Assembly: GCA_948470475.1 (NCBI GenBank) | Contig: OX419346.1 | Location: 7,119,184 to 7,183,183, forward strand | From: Galaxea fascicularis | Taxonomy: Eukaryota; Cnidaria; Anthozoa; Scleractinia; Euphylliidae | Length of the DNA stretch: 64,000 bases | Direction of reading: 5' to 3' | Shown here: positions 23,560-32,315 of the stretch, piece after piece | Position numbering within the stretch: position 1 is the first letter of the stretch | Layout: every line of letters starts with the position of its first letter | Translations under genes and position numbers: made by a program | Notes under the pieces: generated by a model | What the model saw: the letters and a program-made list of their open reading frames with translations, nothing else | The model's database searches: none | Told to the model about the DNA's origin: nothing

Positions 23560-26500
23560 TATTAGTGAGATAGCTCTGTAAATGTTTCACTCACCCATAA
23601 TAGTCTTTATCATTGAAGAAAGGATGTTAAAAACCAAATAAGAGCTTAATTACATTTAGAAGATCGCTTTTTAGTGAAATTGCTTGTAATCATGACTTAT
23701 TACATGAAATGCCGATTGGTGCCATTGTTTGCATTTGTTAAGTTACTGCTCTTTCAAAATCAGAAAGAATTGCAGAAGCATACTGCTGAAAATGGTGTGC
23801 TTTAAAATCGCGAACTTCAAACTCGAAGCCCTCTAATAAATTTTTGGATGTTTTCCTTGAGTAGCAATTTGACTAAAAGAATAAGAATACCAATACGGCC
23901 TTGAACTACTTTAAAATACAAACCAAAATCTCAAACCAGCCTGGACCGTACAATTATTTTTTGGAACACCGACAATTAACGAAGAATGAGCAGATCCAGA
24001 AACATTTACCTGTTCAAAGCTAGATTCACATTCCCCAGCATGTAGTGACCAACTGCAGACATCTGGTCTTTCTCCACACATGCCTCAAAACACTAAATGG
24101 AACGAGAAAGGTTGTCATGTATACGCACGGCGTGTGAAATTATATTCTTGATACGACAAGCATGCAACTGCTCCACGAGGGTTGTGTATTTTGACGTCAG
24201 ATGTGGCAGTGCTAACATTTACGCATAAGCTCGAGATGCTGCCATCGTTTTAACTTTTATGCATGCAATATCGGTGGATGCAATATTTGCATGCGTAGCG
24301 TACTTTTTGTTTGGCAAACTTCTCTTGAATCTGCTAACTTTAAAGCCTTTTTCTCAAAAACTACAAGGTTGTTAAGAAATCCCGGTGGCTAGATGTCTGG
24401 TAGCTATTACTATTTGTGGATAAATAGAATAATAGTTCTACCTTTCTTTTGAACTGATCTTCGCAAAGAAACTTTAGAACAAAAGAAAGGTCGAGGAAAA
24501 GTTTCGTACGAGAGAAGGTCATTGGGGCTCTTGCGGGAACCCCATATTCGAAGCAAATTCAATCTAAAAAAAAATCGGGCCGTGAAAACGCCGTGACAGG
24601 AACTAGGGAAGTTGTACGCTCCTAGTGATGGGCTCCTGGAAGCGCTTATCGGATACCAGATTTTATCACATTGTTTTCCAAGAATAATTGCAAATAAACG
24701 TATTATTATGCAGTTAAAACGTCTGTATGCTATATGCAATTAAGTAGCATCACGAGGCGCTACCGCAGCGTAACCTGTGGGCTATAAAGTGAATAAAAAC
24801 TAAACAAATTACAAAGAAGAGACCTAGCAAAAAGGTTCTGTTGGCGACTGAGGCTTCTCAAGTGCTTACGTTGCGACTTTAAACGTACGAGCAATATTTT
24901 GAGTTCCTTAGAGGCACGCCTTTTAGCATCTTTCTGAGCACATGTTTAGCCCTGTTGCCCACCAACTTCTGTAGGCTAGCATTTAAGTCCTTGGACCATC
25001 CCCCGAAAACGTCTATGATGATATCGTACTGGGTGATATCATATCCTGGGTACCTCTTCTTCGTCTCCCATCTGAGAGGCGCGTACTTCATGGTCTTCTC
25101 TGACATCTTCTTCTCACGGTTGCTTATCCAGGGGCAGCTCATCTCCAGCGCTATGACTTGCGTGTGTTGGTTGTTGACAATCCTAGCGTCTACTCTATTC
25201 GCCTCAGTTCTTGAAACTCCCGATAGATCGGAACATCCCAGTAAAACTGTACCTCCGCTGTTTCATTATTATCATCATCCATCAGTGTGTGCATAGTTGT
25301 ACTCTCTTTAATGCGCAACTTGATACGCTTGATACCCAAAGTTATCCAGGTGTCAAATTGCGTTATCCGCTTTAGCCAAAACAAACCTCAAGCAACTCTC
25401 TTAGGCGCATAATTTGATCTCTTTGAGATATAAATTGGCGCACTAAAAATATCTTTATCATTATTATAATTACTCGATTTAAATTTCTAAAAAATACAGG
25501 CATCAAACATGGTGTTAAAAATTGCGGTATTGTATTTGAAAGATGGTTGGTGCGATATTTAAGTAATCAATACCTCTTACTAACCTAGTTCGAGGTCCGT
25601 ACTGTAAGTTACGGACCGAGTTTTTTCCCGTTAATTCGCTTATGGCCCAAGCGCGAAGAGCGCGGGCCATAAATCAACGGGGGAAAAACGAGGATCCGTA
25701 ACTTACAGTTACAGTTACCTCCTGAGGAGGTTAGTAAGATGTTTATTATATCTATGAGGTTAATCAGGTGAGAGGAAAAGGAAACGTTTAAATTTAGCGG
25801 GCCGTACAGTGAAGTACGGCCCGCCAAATTGACCAATCACAGCGCGCGTACTAACTGAGAGATATAATAATGCGTTTTGTTTTGGGTACCAACTGCCCAT
25901 AACTCTCTCATACCTCTTTAAACAAACAGAGTTTTCTACGGGAAACAAGCACGCTCGCTAAATAAATAATTGACATTAGAGAAAAGGTAATGAGGGGAAG
26001 GTTAGACCCCAGACATGGACACCATAAGTGAGCAAGGGATAGATTTTTAAGAGAATAATAAAGCATGACAAGAATATGGTTGTCAACAAAATGTCTCACT
26101 TTTGACAAGATACCTACAGTTTTTGATAGTTTCAGACAAAGCTCATTAATATGACTTTTCCAAGTTAAGTTGGAATTGAATGTTATGCCTAGGTACTTGG
26201 TAGAGTCAGTTTGTTTAATAAGTGCATCATCAATTTTAATTCTTAGTGACTGCTTAGGTTTAAGTTTACTAGAATGAAAAAGTATAAAATTAGTTTTAGA
26301 GCTATTAAGTGCTAATCGATTACATTTCATCCATTCAGCAACAGATTTTAATTCGTGATTTAGGGTTGCTTCAAGGTGACTAAGGGTTTTGCTAGAGAAA
26401 TAAAGATTAGTGTCATTAGCAAATAGATGAAATGTTAGAAGTACAAGCTAGAAGCTTTTGTTAAAGCTAGAAGCATTGGGCAAATCATTTACATACAATA

Positions 26501-27603
26501 AGAATAAGAGAGGTCCTAGGATAGATCCTTGTGGAACACCACAAGTGGCTGGTGATGAAAATGAATTATGAGCATTAACATTTACAAATTGTTCTCTTTG
26601 GGATAAGTAAGATTTGAACCAATCATGCACAATACCCCTTATTCCATAATGGTTAAGCTTAGTTAATAGGATTGCATGATTAACAGAATCAAATTTTTGA
26701 ATCTATAAATATACCACACCCAAATTCATTATGATCAATGGACTGACGAATAGATTCAGTGTTAGAGGTAAGAGCATGGGAGGTTAAACATTTTTCTCTG
26801 AAACCAAACTGAAGTGGATGAAGTATTTTTAGCTCTTCCAAATAACTGTAATAGTTTTTTCAAATAATTTACTAAAGTTGGAAAGAACAGAAATTGGTCT
26901 ATAATTGTCTTTGTCAAATCTTGAGTCTTTCTTAAAAACAGGAGTAATCCTCGCTAATTTTAATTTCTCCGGAAAATTACCACTAGTAAATGAGTCATTG
27001 ACTAAAAATGCAAGAGGCTCAGATATGCGGTCCCTAATGATTTTCAAAATAGTGACAGGAACACTGTCTGGGCCAGTGCACTTGCTAGCACCCATCTTAG
27101 TAATAAGAGTACTGATTTCATGTGGAGTGACAGGGGATAAAAAAAATTGATTCTGAGTAGTTACTCTTAATGTAGAATGAGGGGCTATGACTTCCCCGAT
27201 GGATTCCCTTCTCTGTAGTCTTACCAACATTGGCAAAAAATTATTAAAGACATCATAGCATTGTATTTAGTGTTATCAACAGATTTATTGTTATTTAAAA
27301 TGGAAGTTATGTAGCTGTTTTTACATTTACCAACATTTTAAGGTATAGTGAATCAAGTTATGGCAGATAGCGCAACGTATAGCCTTATCATTCCTGTTCA
27401 CAGGTCTGGAGCAAATTCCACATGGGCACTTGTGGTTGGTAGTAGCAATATTACTGATTTAGTGTTCCGTTCATTGAGATAATAGGGAGCTTACGCAACA
27501 GGATGGCTATTAGACTCAGGACGGCAAAAAAAATGTGGCGCGAGACTATACATTCAGTCCCAATCTTACGCGACATCTTTTCGTCATTCTGCCGTCCTGA
27601 GTG

Positions 27604-27634
<31 letters not shown>

Positions 27635-28934
27635 CACGATTAACCAGGAGAATAATTGGCACTAGGTGGTCTGTCCTTGATGACAAGTTTATCGTAAGAA
27701 AAGTAAGCGATCTTGCCCTCCTCCTTTGCTCGTTTTAATTTTGGAAAAAGTTCTCTTCGCTTAGCCATTGTTTCCTCAGCAAGATCTTCATAAATACAAA
27801 TTCCATGAGGCTTAATTCTTCTAGCTGCTTTGAGGATCGCTTCTCTATCTTTCCAATCGTAGAGTCTACATACGACTGTCCTCGGTTTTGGCGTACCGTC
27901 GGGTTTCTTGTCTTTTCCGGTTCGATGTGCACGCTCAATTGCAGGAAGTGATTCCATCTGCAGCTTTTCAGTGAGCATTTCCTTCACTTTGCCTTCCGTA
28001 CTCTCCCAACTCTCACCCGACTCGTCTACTATGCCTTTAATACGGATGTTATTTCTACGACTTTGATTTTCAAGGTAAATTACTTTCTCGAGCTGTTTCG
28101 CGCCAAGTGTTTGGAGCTTAGTAATCTCATCAACCGGCCGATTGCAAATTGGAATTAAGCGAATTAATTTGCATTTTGTGGTTTTTAATGTCCTTCTGGC
28201 TAAATTCGAGACTTGCTTTAAGGTCTTTAACTTTACCCACAAGATCGTCGATCCTCTTAGTTAGACTTGCTGCAATAGATTCCACGAAGTTCTTGAACAT
28301 TGCAGCGCTCCATGACACTAAACTCGGCATCTTCGCACCCTTCCACCGCTTCAGTAGAACTCGATTTCGAGCTAGATTTACTTCTGTTAGGCATGGTGAA
28401 AACAAAATGGCGATAGCGTAGAAGAAATACAGAGTTATAACACAAAAATGTCGCAAATGGTCGCTAGAAAGCGGGAGACGAAAAGAACACGTCCGCCATT
28501 CCCCGCTGACCGCTAACTCAAAAGCTTGTATTTTCGTTCATTTTCATATCTGTTTAATGTCTCAAAGATAATCGATTTCTAGCCTAGTTTTCAACACTTT
28601 TTAAGTTGGCTCCGAATATTATGAACTGAAGTAGTCAGACTTTTCGATTACATAACATACTGAGGAGGTTCATTTCTTTTCTTTTGAAATATGAGATGAC
28701 AATCCAGTTTTTATCAAATTTTACCTGTGCAGCCTGATCGAGTTTCCTGAGCCCAAAATACATCTGGCCAATATTAAACAGACTTCTTCCAGGGGTGGTT
28801 ATGAGTTGAAAATATTCATTTGATCCACTTAGAGCGATGAACTTTGTGAGGGCGTTCTGAAAATGTCCGTTTTTCGCCAAAGCGGTACTTTCATCCCAAT
28901 CTACCGATGTTTCAATCAGGGAAATATCTGCCAT
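18973..28934 (-). CDS. NCF2: p67phox-like (NCF2-like) gene B1, all seven recognisable exons present
   Basis: Exons: 1 at 28,934-28,725 (70 codons, [10 protein letters not shown]); 2 at 24,083-24,010 (74 nt); 3 at 23,379-23,271 (109 nt, [14 protein letters not shown]); 4 at 22,648-22,514 (45 codons); 5 at 21,822-21,712 (37 codons); 6 at 20,868-20,821 (16 codons); 7 at 19,547-18,973 (575 nt). Lengths and phases join without a frameshift. Exons 1-4 give the TPR array that binds Rac; exon 3 carries Arg-x-Asn and Asn-Tyr where human p67phox has the Arg102/Asn104/Asp108 hairpin. Exon 6 lies where the oxidase activation segment follows; exon 7 is a Ser/Pro linker plus the first PB1 strands ([18 protein letters not shown]). 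The expected role is a cytosolic NADPH-oxidase activator. Later exons were not found. NOXA1 is the alternative name. Confidence 0.85.
19925..20334. mobile_element. About 410-bp unit-1-specific insertion, possibly LTR-like
   Basis: Absent from the matching site in unit 2 near 60,740, where flanks related to GTTTATCGGTGC continue directly. It contains a TATATAAG box near 19,979 and AATAAA near 20,266 followed by CATTCAAACTGTGG, an arrangement that could be a solo LTR. Target duplication is unclear, so the class is uncertain. Confidence 0.4.
21446..21600 (+). mobile_element. tRNA-derived SINE in B1 intron 5
   Basis: An A-box-like TAGCTCAGTGGTTGAGC and a B-box-like CGTTCGACTCC are spaced as in a tRNA. 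A non-tRNA tail follows, containing GAGAGTGCTGATTAATAATC. The tRNA arms are imperfect, so it is a SINE and not a functional tRNA. It lies in the part of the intron where unit 2 carries a different insertion. Confidence 0.65.
23448..23560 (+). repeat. TAG/GTA trinucleotide microsatellite in B1 intron 2
   Basis: About 110 bp of AGT/AGC trinucleotides with scattered interruptions. It begins about 70 bp upstream of the 3' splice site of exon 3 in gene orientation. Read on the minus strand it produces an artefactual poly-leucine frame. Confidence 0.95.
24866..25384 (-). pseudogene. R2-like retrotransposon C-terminal restriction-like endonuclease fragment
   Basis: In pieces, the translation reads WDVPIYRE, then [43 protein letters not shown] and finally ARTFKVAT with a TAA at 24,866. 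The Asp in VDARIV and the Glu in ALEMSCPW fit a PD-(D/E)xK endonuclease core like that at the C-terminus of R2/NeSL-type elements. At least two frameshifts (near 25,190 and 24,900) break it. It sits in B1 intron 1. Confidence 0.65.
25604..25706. repeat. Fold-back repeat with arms GTAAGTTACGGACC / GGATCCGTAACTTAC
   Basis: Imperfect inverted repeat of about 103 bp, with inner arms CTTATGGCCC and GGGCCATAA. It lies in B1 intron 1 and is probably a MITE remnant. Confidence 0.75.
25791..25830. repeat. 40-bp near-perfect hairpin
   Basis: AATTTAGCGGGCCGTAC pairs with GTACGGCCCGCCAAATT around a short loop. Function unknown. Confidence 0.8.
25915..27330 (-). pseudogene. LINE (non-LTR) reverse transcriptase, degenerate
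   Basis: From 5' to 3' on the minus strand: [98 protein letters not shown] and [19 protein letters not shown]. These are RT motifs of a CR1/Jockey-like LINE. The catalytic motif is FAND instead of FADD, so one metal ligand is gone. Frameshifts occur near 26,830, 26,440 and 27,240. The element lies in the first intron of B1 in the gene's own orientation. Confidence 0.85.
27325..27440 (-). pseudogene. PHD-like Cys/His finger of a LINE ORF
   Basis: The frame reads [12 protein letters not shown], then [12 protein letters not shown], the C-x2-C plus C-x2-C-x4-H spacing of a PHD-like finger. Such fingers precede the endonuclease in some invertebrate LINE ORFs. Here the endonuclease domain is missing and the RT region follows almost directly. 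Confidence 0.55.
27483..27633. mobile_element. 151-bp MITE with inverted ends GGGAGCTTACGCAACAGGA
   Basis: Imperfect 40-bp terminal inverted repeats (TAGGGAGCTTACGCAACAGG and GTTGCGTAAGCTCCCTA). It separates the LINE ORF1-like region from the PHD/RT region. Confidence 0.75.
27640..28394 (-). pseudogene. L1-type ORF1-like protein, frameshifted
   Basis: It starts [13 protein letters not shown] at 28,394, then continues in other frames through a coiled-coil-like stretch ([30 protein letters not shown]). Next come [36 protein letters not shown] and [14 protein letters not shown]. This order (Ser-rich N-terminus, coiled coil, RRM-like region, C-terminal domain) is that of L1-type ORF1 RNA-binding proteins. 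Breaks lie near 28,260 and 28,150. Confidence 0.7.
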
Positions 28935-29468
28935 TTTGAGACTACGATAGTTAAGACATTGATTGTAGCTTGCTGACTTCGTTCTAGATTTAAACTCTTT
29001 CACAAATTATAACCAGAGTTCCGCTTGCTTACAACTTCCACGTTATCTCTGCAAAATCATCCGTCTTCCTCACTGTCACATGCATCACACTTCCTCATAC
29101 TCGACCTTTTGACCGTTCCTAGTGGCTCTTGTGACTTTTCCGAAGAAATCAGAGCTCGAAATTTCTTCAATGGTACTCCAAAAAAGGAGATAGTTTGGTT
29201 CGCATCGTAAAATGGCTTTTAGAGCTTATATTTACTAACAAATAAAAACACCAAGCCTTGTAACTTTGGGGAAAATATTTGCAGAATTATCTTGCTCTGG
29301 TGAGTACAAAAAGAATTACACCCTCGCTGAGAACAATATAGCTGCAAATCGACCTCAAGATAAGAAATGTTATCTTGGATTCTGGATTTATTTTAACCAA
29401 AGCAGTGTATAATATATGTAAAGCGTGCTATTCGATAGGGACGTACGGCCACGAGTCAAGGAATGGGC

Positions 29469-29881
29469 ACCGCACACGTGAGGCCGTGAGGAAATATCAA
29501 AGATGTTTGATATTTTCCTCATCGCCTCAAGAGGCGAATTTCTTACCGAACGTTTGCCGCACACGTGAGGAAACGGCTGAGCTAACTGCCTCTCGAAGAA
29601 TTTTGCTCAGCTCTTTCCTCACGTGTGCCGCACACGTGAGGAAAGAGCTGTGCAAAGTTCCTCGCGAGGCAGGCAGCTCAGCCGTTTCCTTACGTGTGCG
29701 GTGAATTTTCGGTGAGAAATTCGCCTCGCGAGGCCGTGAGGAAATATCAAACATGTTTGATATTTTCGTCATCGCCTCGCGAGGCAAATTTCTCACCGAA
29801 AATCTTCCGCAAACATGAGGAAACGGCTGAGCTAATTGCCTCACGAGGAATTTTGCTCAGCTCTTTCCTCACGTGTGCGGT
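29469..29881. repeat. Cluster of nested inverted repeats built on CCTCACGTGTGCGG
   Basis: At least three palindromic blocks adjoin: around 29,489-29,521 (GATGTTTGATATTTTCCTC), 29,564-29,702 (arms GCACACGTGAGGAAACGGCT) and 29,708-29,800 (arms TTCGGTGAGAAATTCGCCTC, centre CATGTTTGATATTTTCG). The outer ends repeat the same CACGTGTG sequence. It would form several adjacent stems if single-stranded. No protein is encoded. Confidence 0.8.
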
Positions 29882-29935
29882 GGACTCTACTTTTCTCTTT
29901 TTGCCTTTTTTGACAGCGCGTGAGTAGCACGTGTG

Positions 29936-30860
29936 AAATAAGTGATCCAACAATGGAAGCACCCCACGCACGAGGAGCTTAACCCTTTCTCAGGAACTGC
30001 TGGAGTCCATTTGACGTCTATGATAATTAGATCTGCGGTCTTAAAATCTGTCAACTAAACCACAAAGGCGATGAAAGGCGTTGTTCGACTTCCTTTTGAA
30101 GGGACTCTGTCACCGGTTGACATGCGCAGTATTTCTCATACGGAGAGATTTTCCTAGGAGCGTTGAAATGTTGTTTTATTTAGAAGTTTACATTAAATAG
30201 GCCTTTTTGAGGCTAACAGAATGTATAGTTATCTGTAAACGAATATTTGGAGTGAAAGAAATGCGAAAGAAGCCAAAACTTATGACATGGTGTTTGTTTA
30301 TTGCCAGTTGAGTTCAGTGAAGTGTGACGGGAAACACTGTCGGCCGAACAAGCGCTCACCTCTCACCCATAAATATATATATTTTTTCTCCAATATACCT
30401 CAACATACTGCCGATCTTAACATGCCCATTAACGACCTTGAAGTTAAATGACCGTAAGCAGAGAAAAATTGTGCCGTGTTTTTAATACTCACCGCTCAGT
30501 TTAATTTCACACAAGTAAACACGGCCAGCGCAGTGCTTCTCAGCTATAAATACACATTTTTCTTCAAAATACCACGATGTTAAATACGAATTTTAAAGCA
30601 AGGATAGCTGAAAGTCACTCATCGGTCACCTTAGGAAGAAAATAGCGGCAAGTACGTCTCTTTCCATTGTTAGCAAATATATCCTTGTTAGGGGTACCGC
30701 TTTCTTTGTTGTAGACTTTTTCACTGGGGACAGAGATTCGGGTTTCGGGCGGCTCTCTTGTAACCAGGTTTTCAGATTAAGGGATCGGGAAGGGTTTTTA
30801 ATAAGATTGTCTCTCACAAAAACAGTTAGCAGGGGGTCTCCCCATGAGTTTGTCCTCGTC
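29936..30860. other. No gene recognised
   Basis: AT-rich sequence between the palindrome cluster and the recombinase relic. Frames are short and show no domain. Confidence 0.5.
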
Positions 30861-30869
30861 CCTTTTCGA

Positions 30870-31300
30870 GACCCAGATGTTTGTCCTCTTCGTTGGTTGG
30901 ATTATTATGTTCGTGCCTGCCAAGCGCTGGGGGTCTCCTTGTCTAGGGGATATTTTTTTTCCTAGCATCCGACCGTGGGAAACAGGTCGGGGGAAGGCCA
31001 TTTCTTGGTTCGGTAGTTATAATCGTTTACGTGCGTGCCTGTCCGAAGCCAAACTTTTTAACGGGGAAACGCCCCATAGTTTCAGGGTCGGGCTTTCCAA
31101 CACCCTTAGCGTTTTGGGCTGTTCTCCGGAAGAGATAGCCCAGTATTTGGGATGGAAAAGTAGCGACATGGCCAGGCACTATGCGCGTGTCTCTCAAGCG
31201 GCTAGCACTCTTACCCTTTTGGAGTCTGTCATGCCTCGGGCTTCGACTGTCATTGCCACGGTCTCTCATCCAGCAAATATCCGACCAATAAATCGTTTTC
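30870..31300 (+). pseudogene. Tyrosine-recombinase fragment (DIRS/Crypton-type), frameshifted
   Basis: The main frame contains ETPHSFRVGLSNTLSVLG, EEIAQYLGWKSSDMARHYAR. This holds the H-x-x-R box, the Gly-Trp of the next box and the presumed catalytic Tyr (RHYAR). The upstream part (LRWLDYYVRACQALGVSL, GYFFPS) is in another frame, shifted at a run of eight T residues near 30,951-30,958. The catalytic core is present only as the C-terminal half. No element ends were found. Confidence 0.7.
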
Positions 31301-31339
31301 ACGTGACGTCATCATTTTCTAAAATTCAAAACTAAAGAG

Positions 31340-32315
31340 CCATGAAAGTTTTAATCCTCATCAGGCTCAAAAGGCGGTAAATTTATATCTGTGTACAATT
31401 TTACAGCTCAATAGTGTGCTTCGTTTGGAAACTAGGGCATTTTGAATTTCGGAGTTGTGGCGGTGCGTGACACAAGGCTACGATCGATTTTTTCAAAATA
31501 TATACTTATCTCATGATTTTGAGCCTTTTTAGAAGATAAACATTAGGAAAAGTGCTTATGCAATTACCTGAATGCTCAGTACAGATGATAAGTCGCTTAG
31601 ATAGCCAAAGTAAGTTCCAGGTGTTGACACTATTTTCCTGCCGCCATATTGGTGCACAACAGATGTGCACCAACATGGCGTTTCCATACTGGGGTCTGTA
31701 AATTTCTGCGACACATTTCGACGAATATCTGAAGTTTGATAAGAGGCAAAAGCCTAAAACTTGGAGAAGTTTCTTCTTTATATATCTTCTATAACATCAC
31801 AATTTCTTGACTTTTTCCACCGGATTGTTTTCGATTTATTTGTTGCGTGACAGTGAAAACGATCTATAGCCTGATCGCTTCGGCGTTCCTTTCGGTTGCA
31901 CGTGGGAGTATGGGGGTCTTAGTTTTGGAAAGGAGGTTTGTAGAATAAAGCGACTTTAGCACTTCCAGGCGTGTTGTGGTGTTTTCCCCCGTGTATGTGC
32001 ATCGGTTTGAACGGTGTTTGGTGCCGGCGGGGTATGGCGATTGTCGGGGCCGGAAGCGGATTCCTCCCATAACTTAGTCTAGTGTGATCGCAACAATAGA
32101 TTTGCAGTGAGAATAAATTATTATTTGAATGAACGTGATGTGATTATACGATATGTGGTCAGTGCTCGTTGGATATGGGATCGTGATGCGGCGCAGTATT
32201 ACGCCATAACACTAATCACATAACGAAGTAAAGCAAAACTGCTCAATCAACATAATGATCCTGCGTACGCATGCGCATAGAGCTTAAGCATCATTTACGG
32301 TTTATGATTTTTGTG
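31340..32315. other. No gene recognised; one 39-bp hairpin
   Basis: Contains a hairpin at 31,642-31,680 (CGCCATATTGGTGCAC and its complement). The stretch at 31,860-32,080 is more GC-rich than its surroundings and may be transposon-derived, but shows no domain. Confidence 0.5.

Larger units (their letters stand above)
1..23560 (+). repeat. Unit 1 of a large direct duplication (part with a visible counterpart)
   Basis: This stretch is matched in the same order and orientation by 38,494-64,000. Examples are 299 with 38,792, the zinc-finger exon at 6,733 with 43,030, the exon at 10,552 with 50,881, and the trinucleotide tract at 23,450 with 63,940. Aligned stretches differ by only scattered substitutions, but the offset steps from 38,493 to about 36,300, 40,330, 41,231, 40,819 and 40,527 because of discrete indels. 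The left edge lies outside the window. True tandem duplication and falsely joined haplotypes cannot be told apart from sequence alone. Confidence 0.93.

Noticed and set aside
23294..23590. 98-aa poly-leucine frame on the minus strand
   Set aside because: It is the translation of the TAG trinucleotide microsatellite; the true feature there is exon 3 of B1 at 23,379-23,271.
24410..24739. 109-aa minus-strand frame
   Set aside because: No domain; I suspect a non-coding dispersed repeat, but could not confirm copies.
29375..29971. Several overlapping frames with repeated SSAVSSRVR-like segments
   Set aside because: They translate the nested palindrome cluster on both strands.
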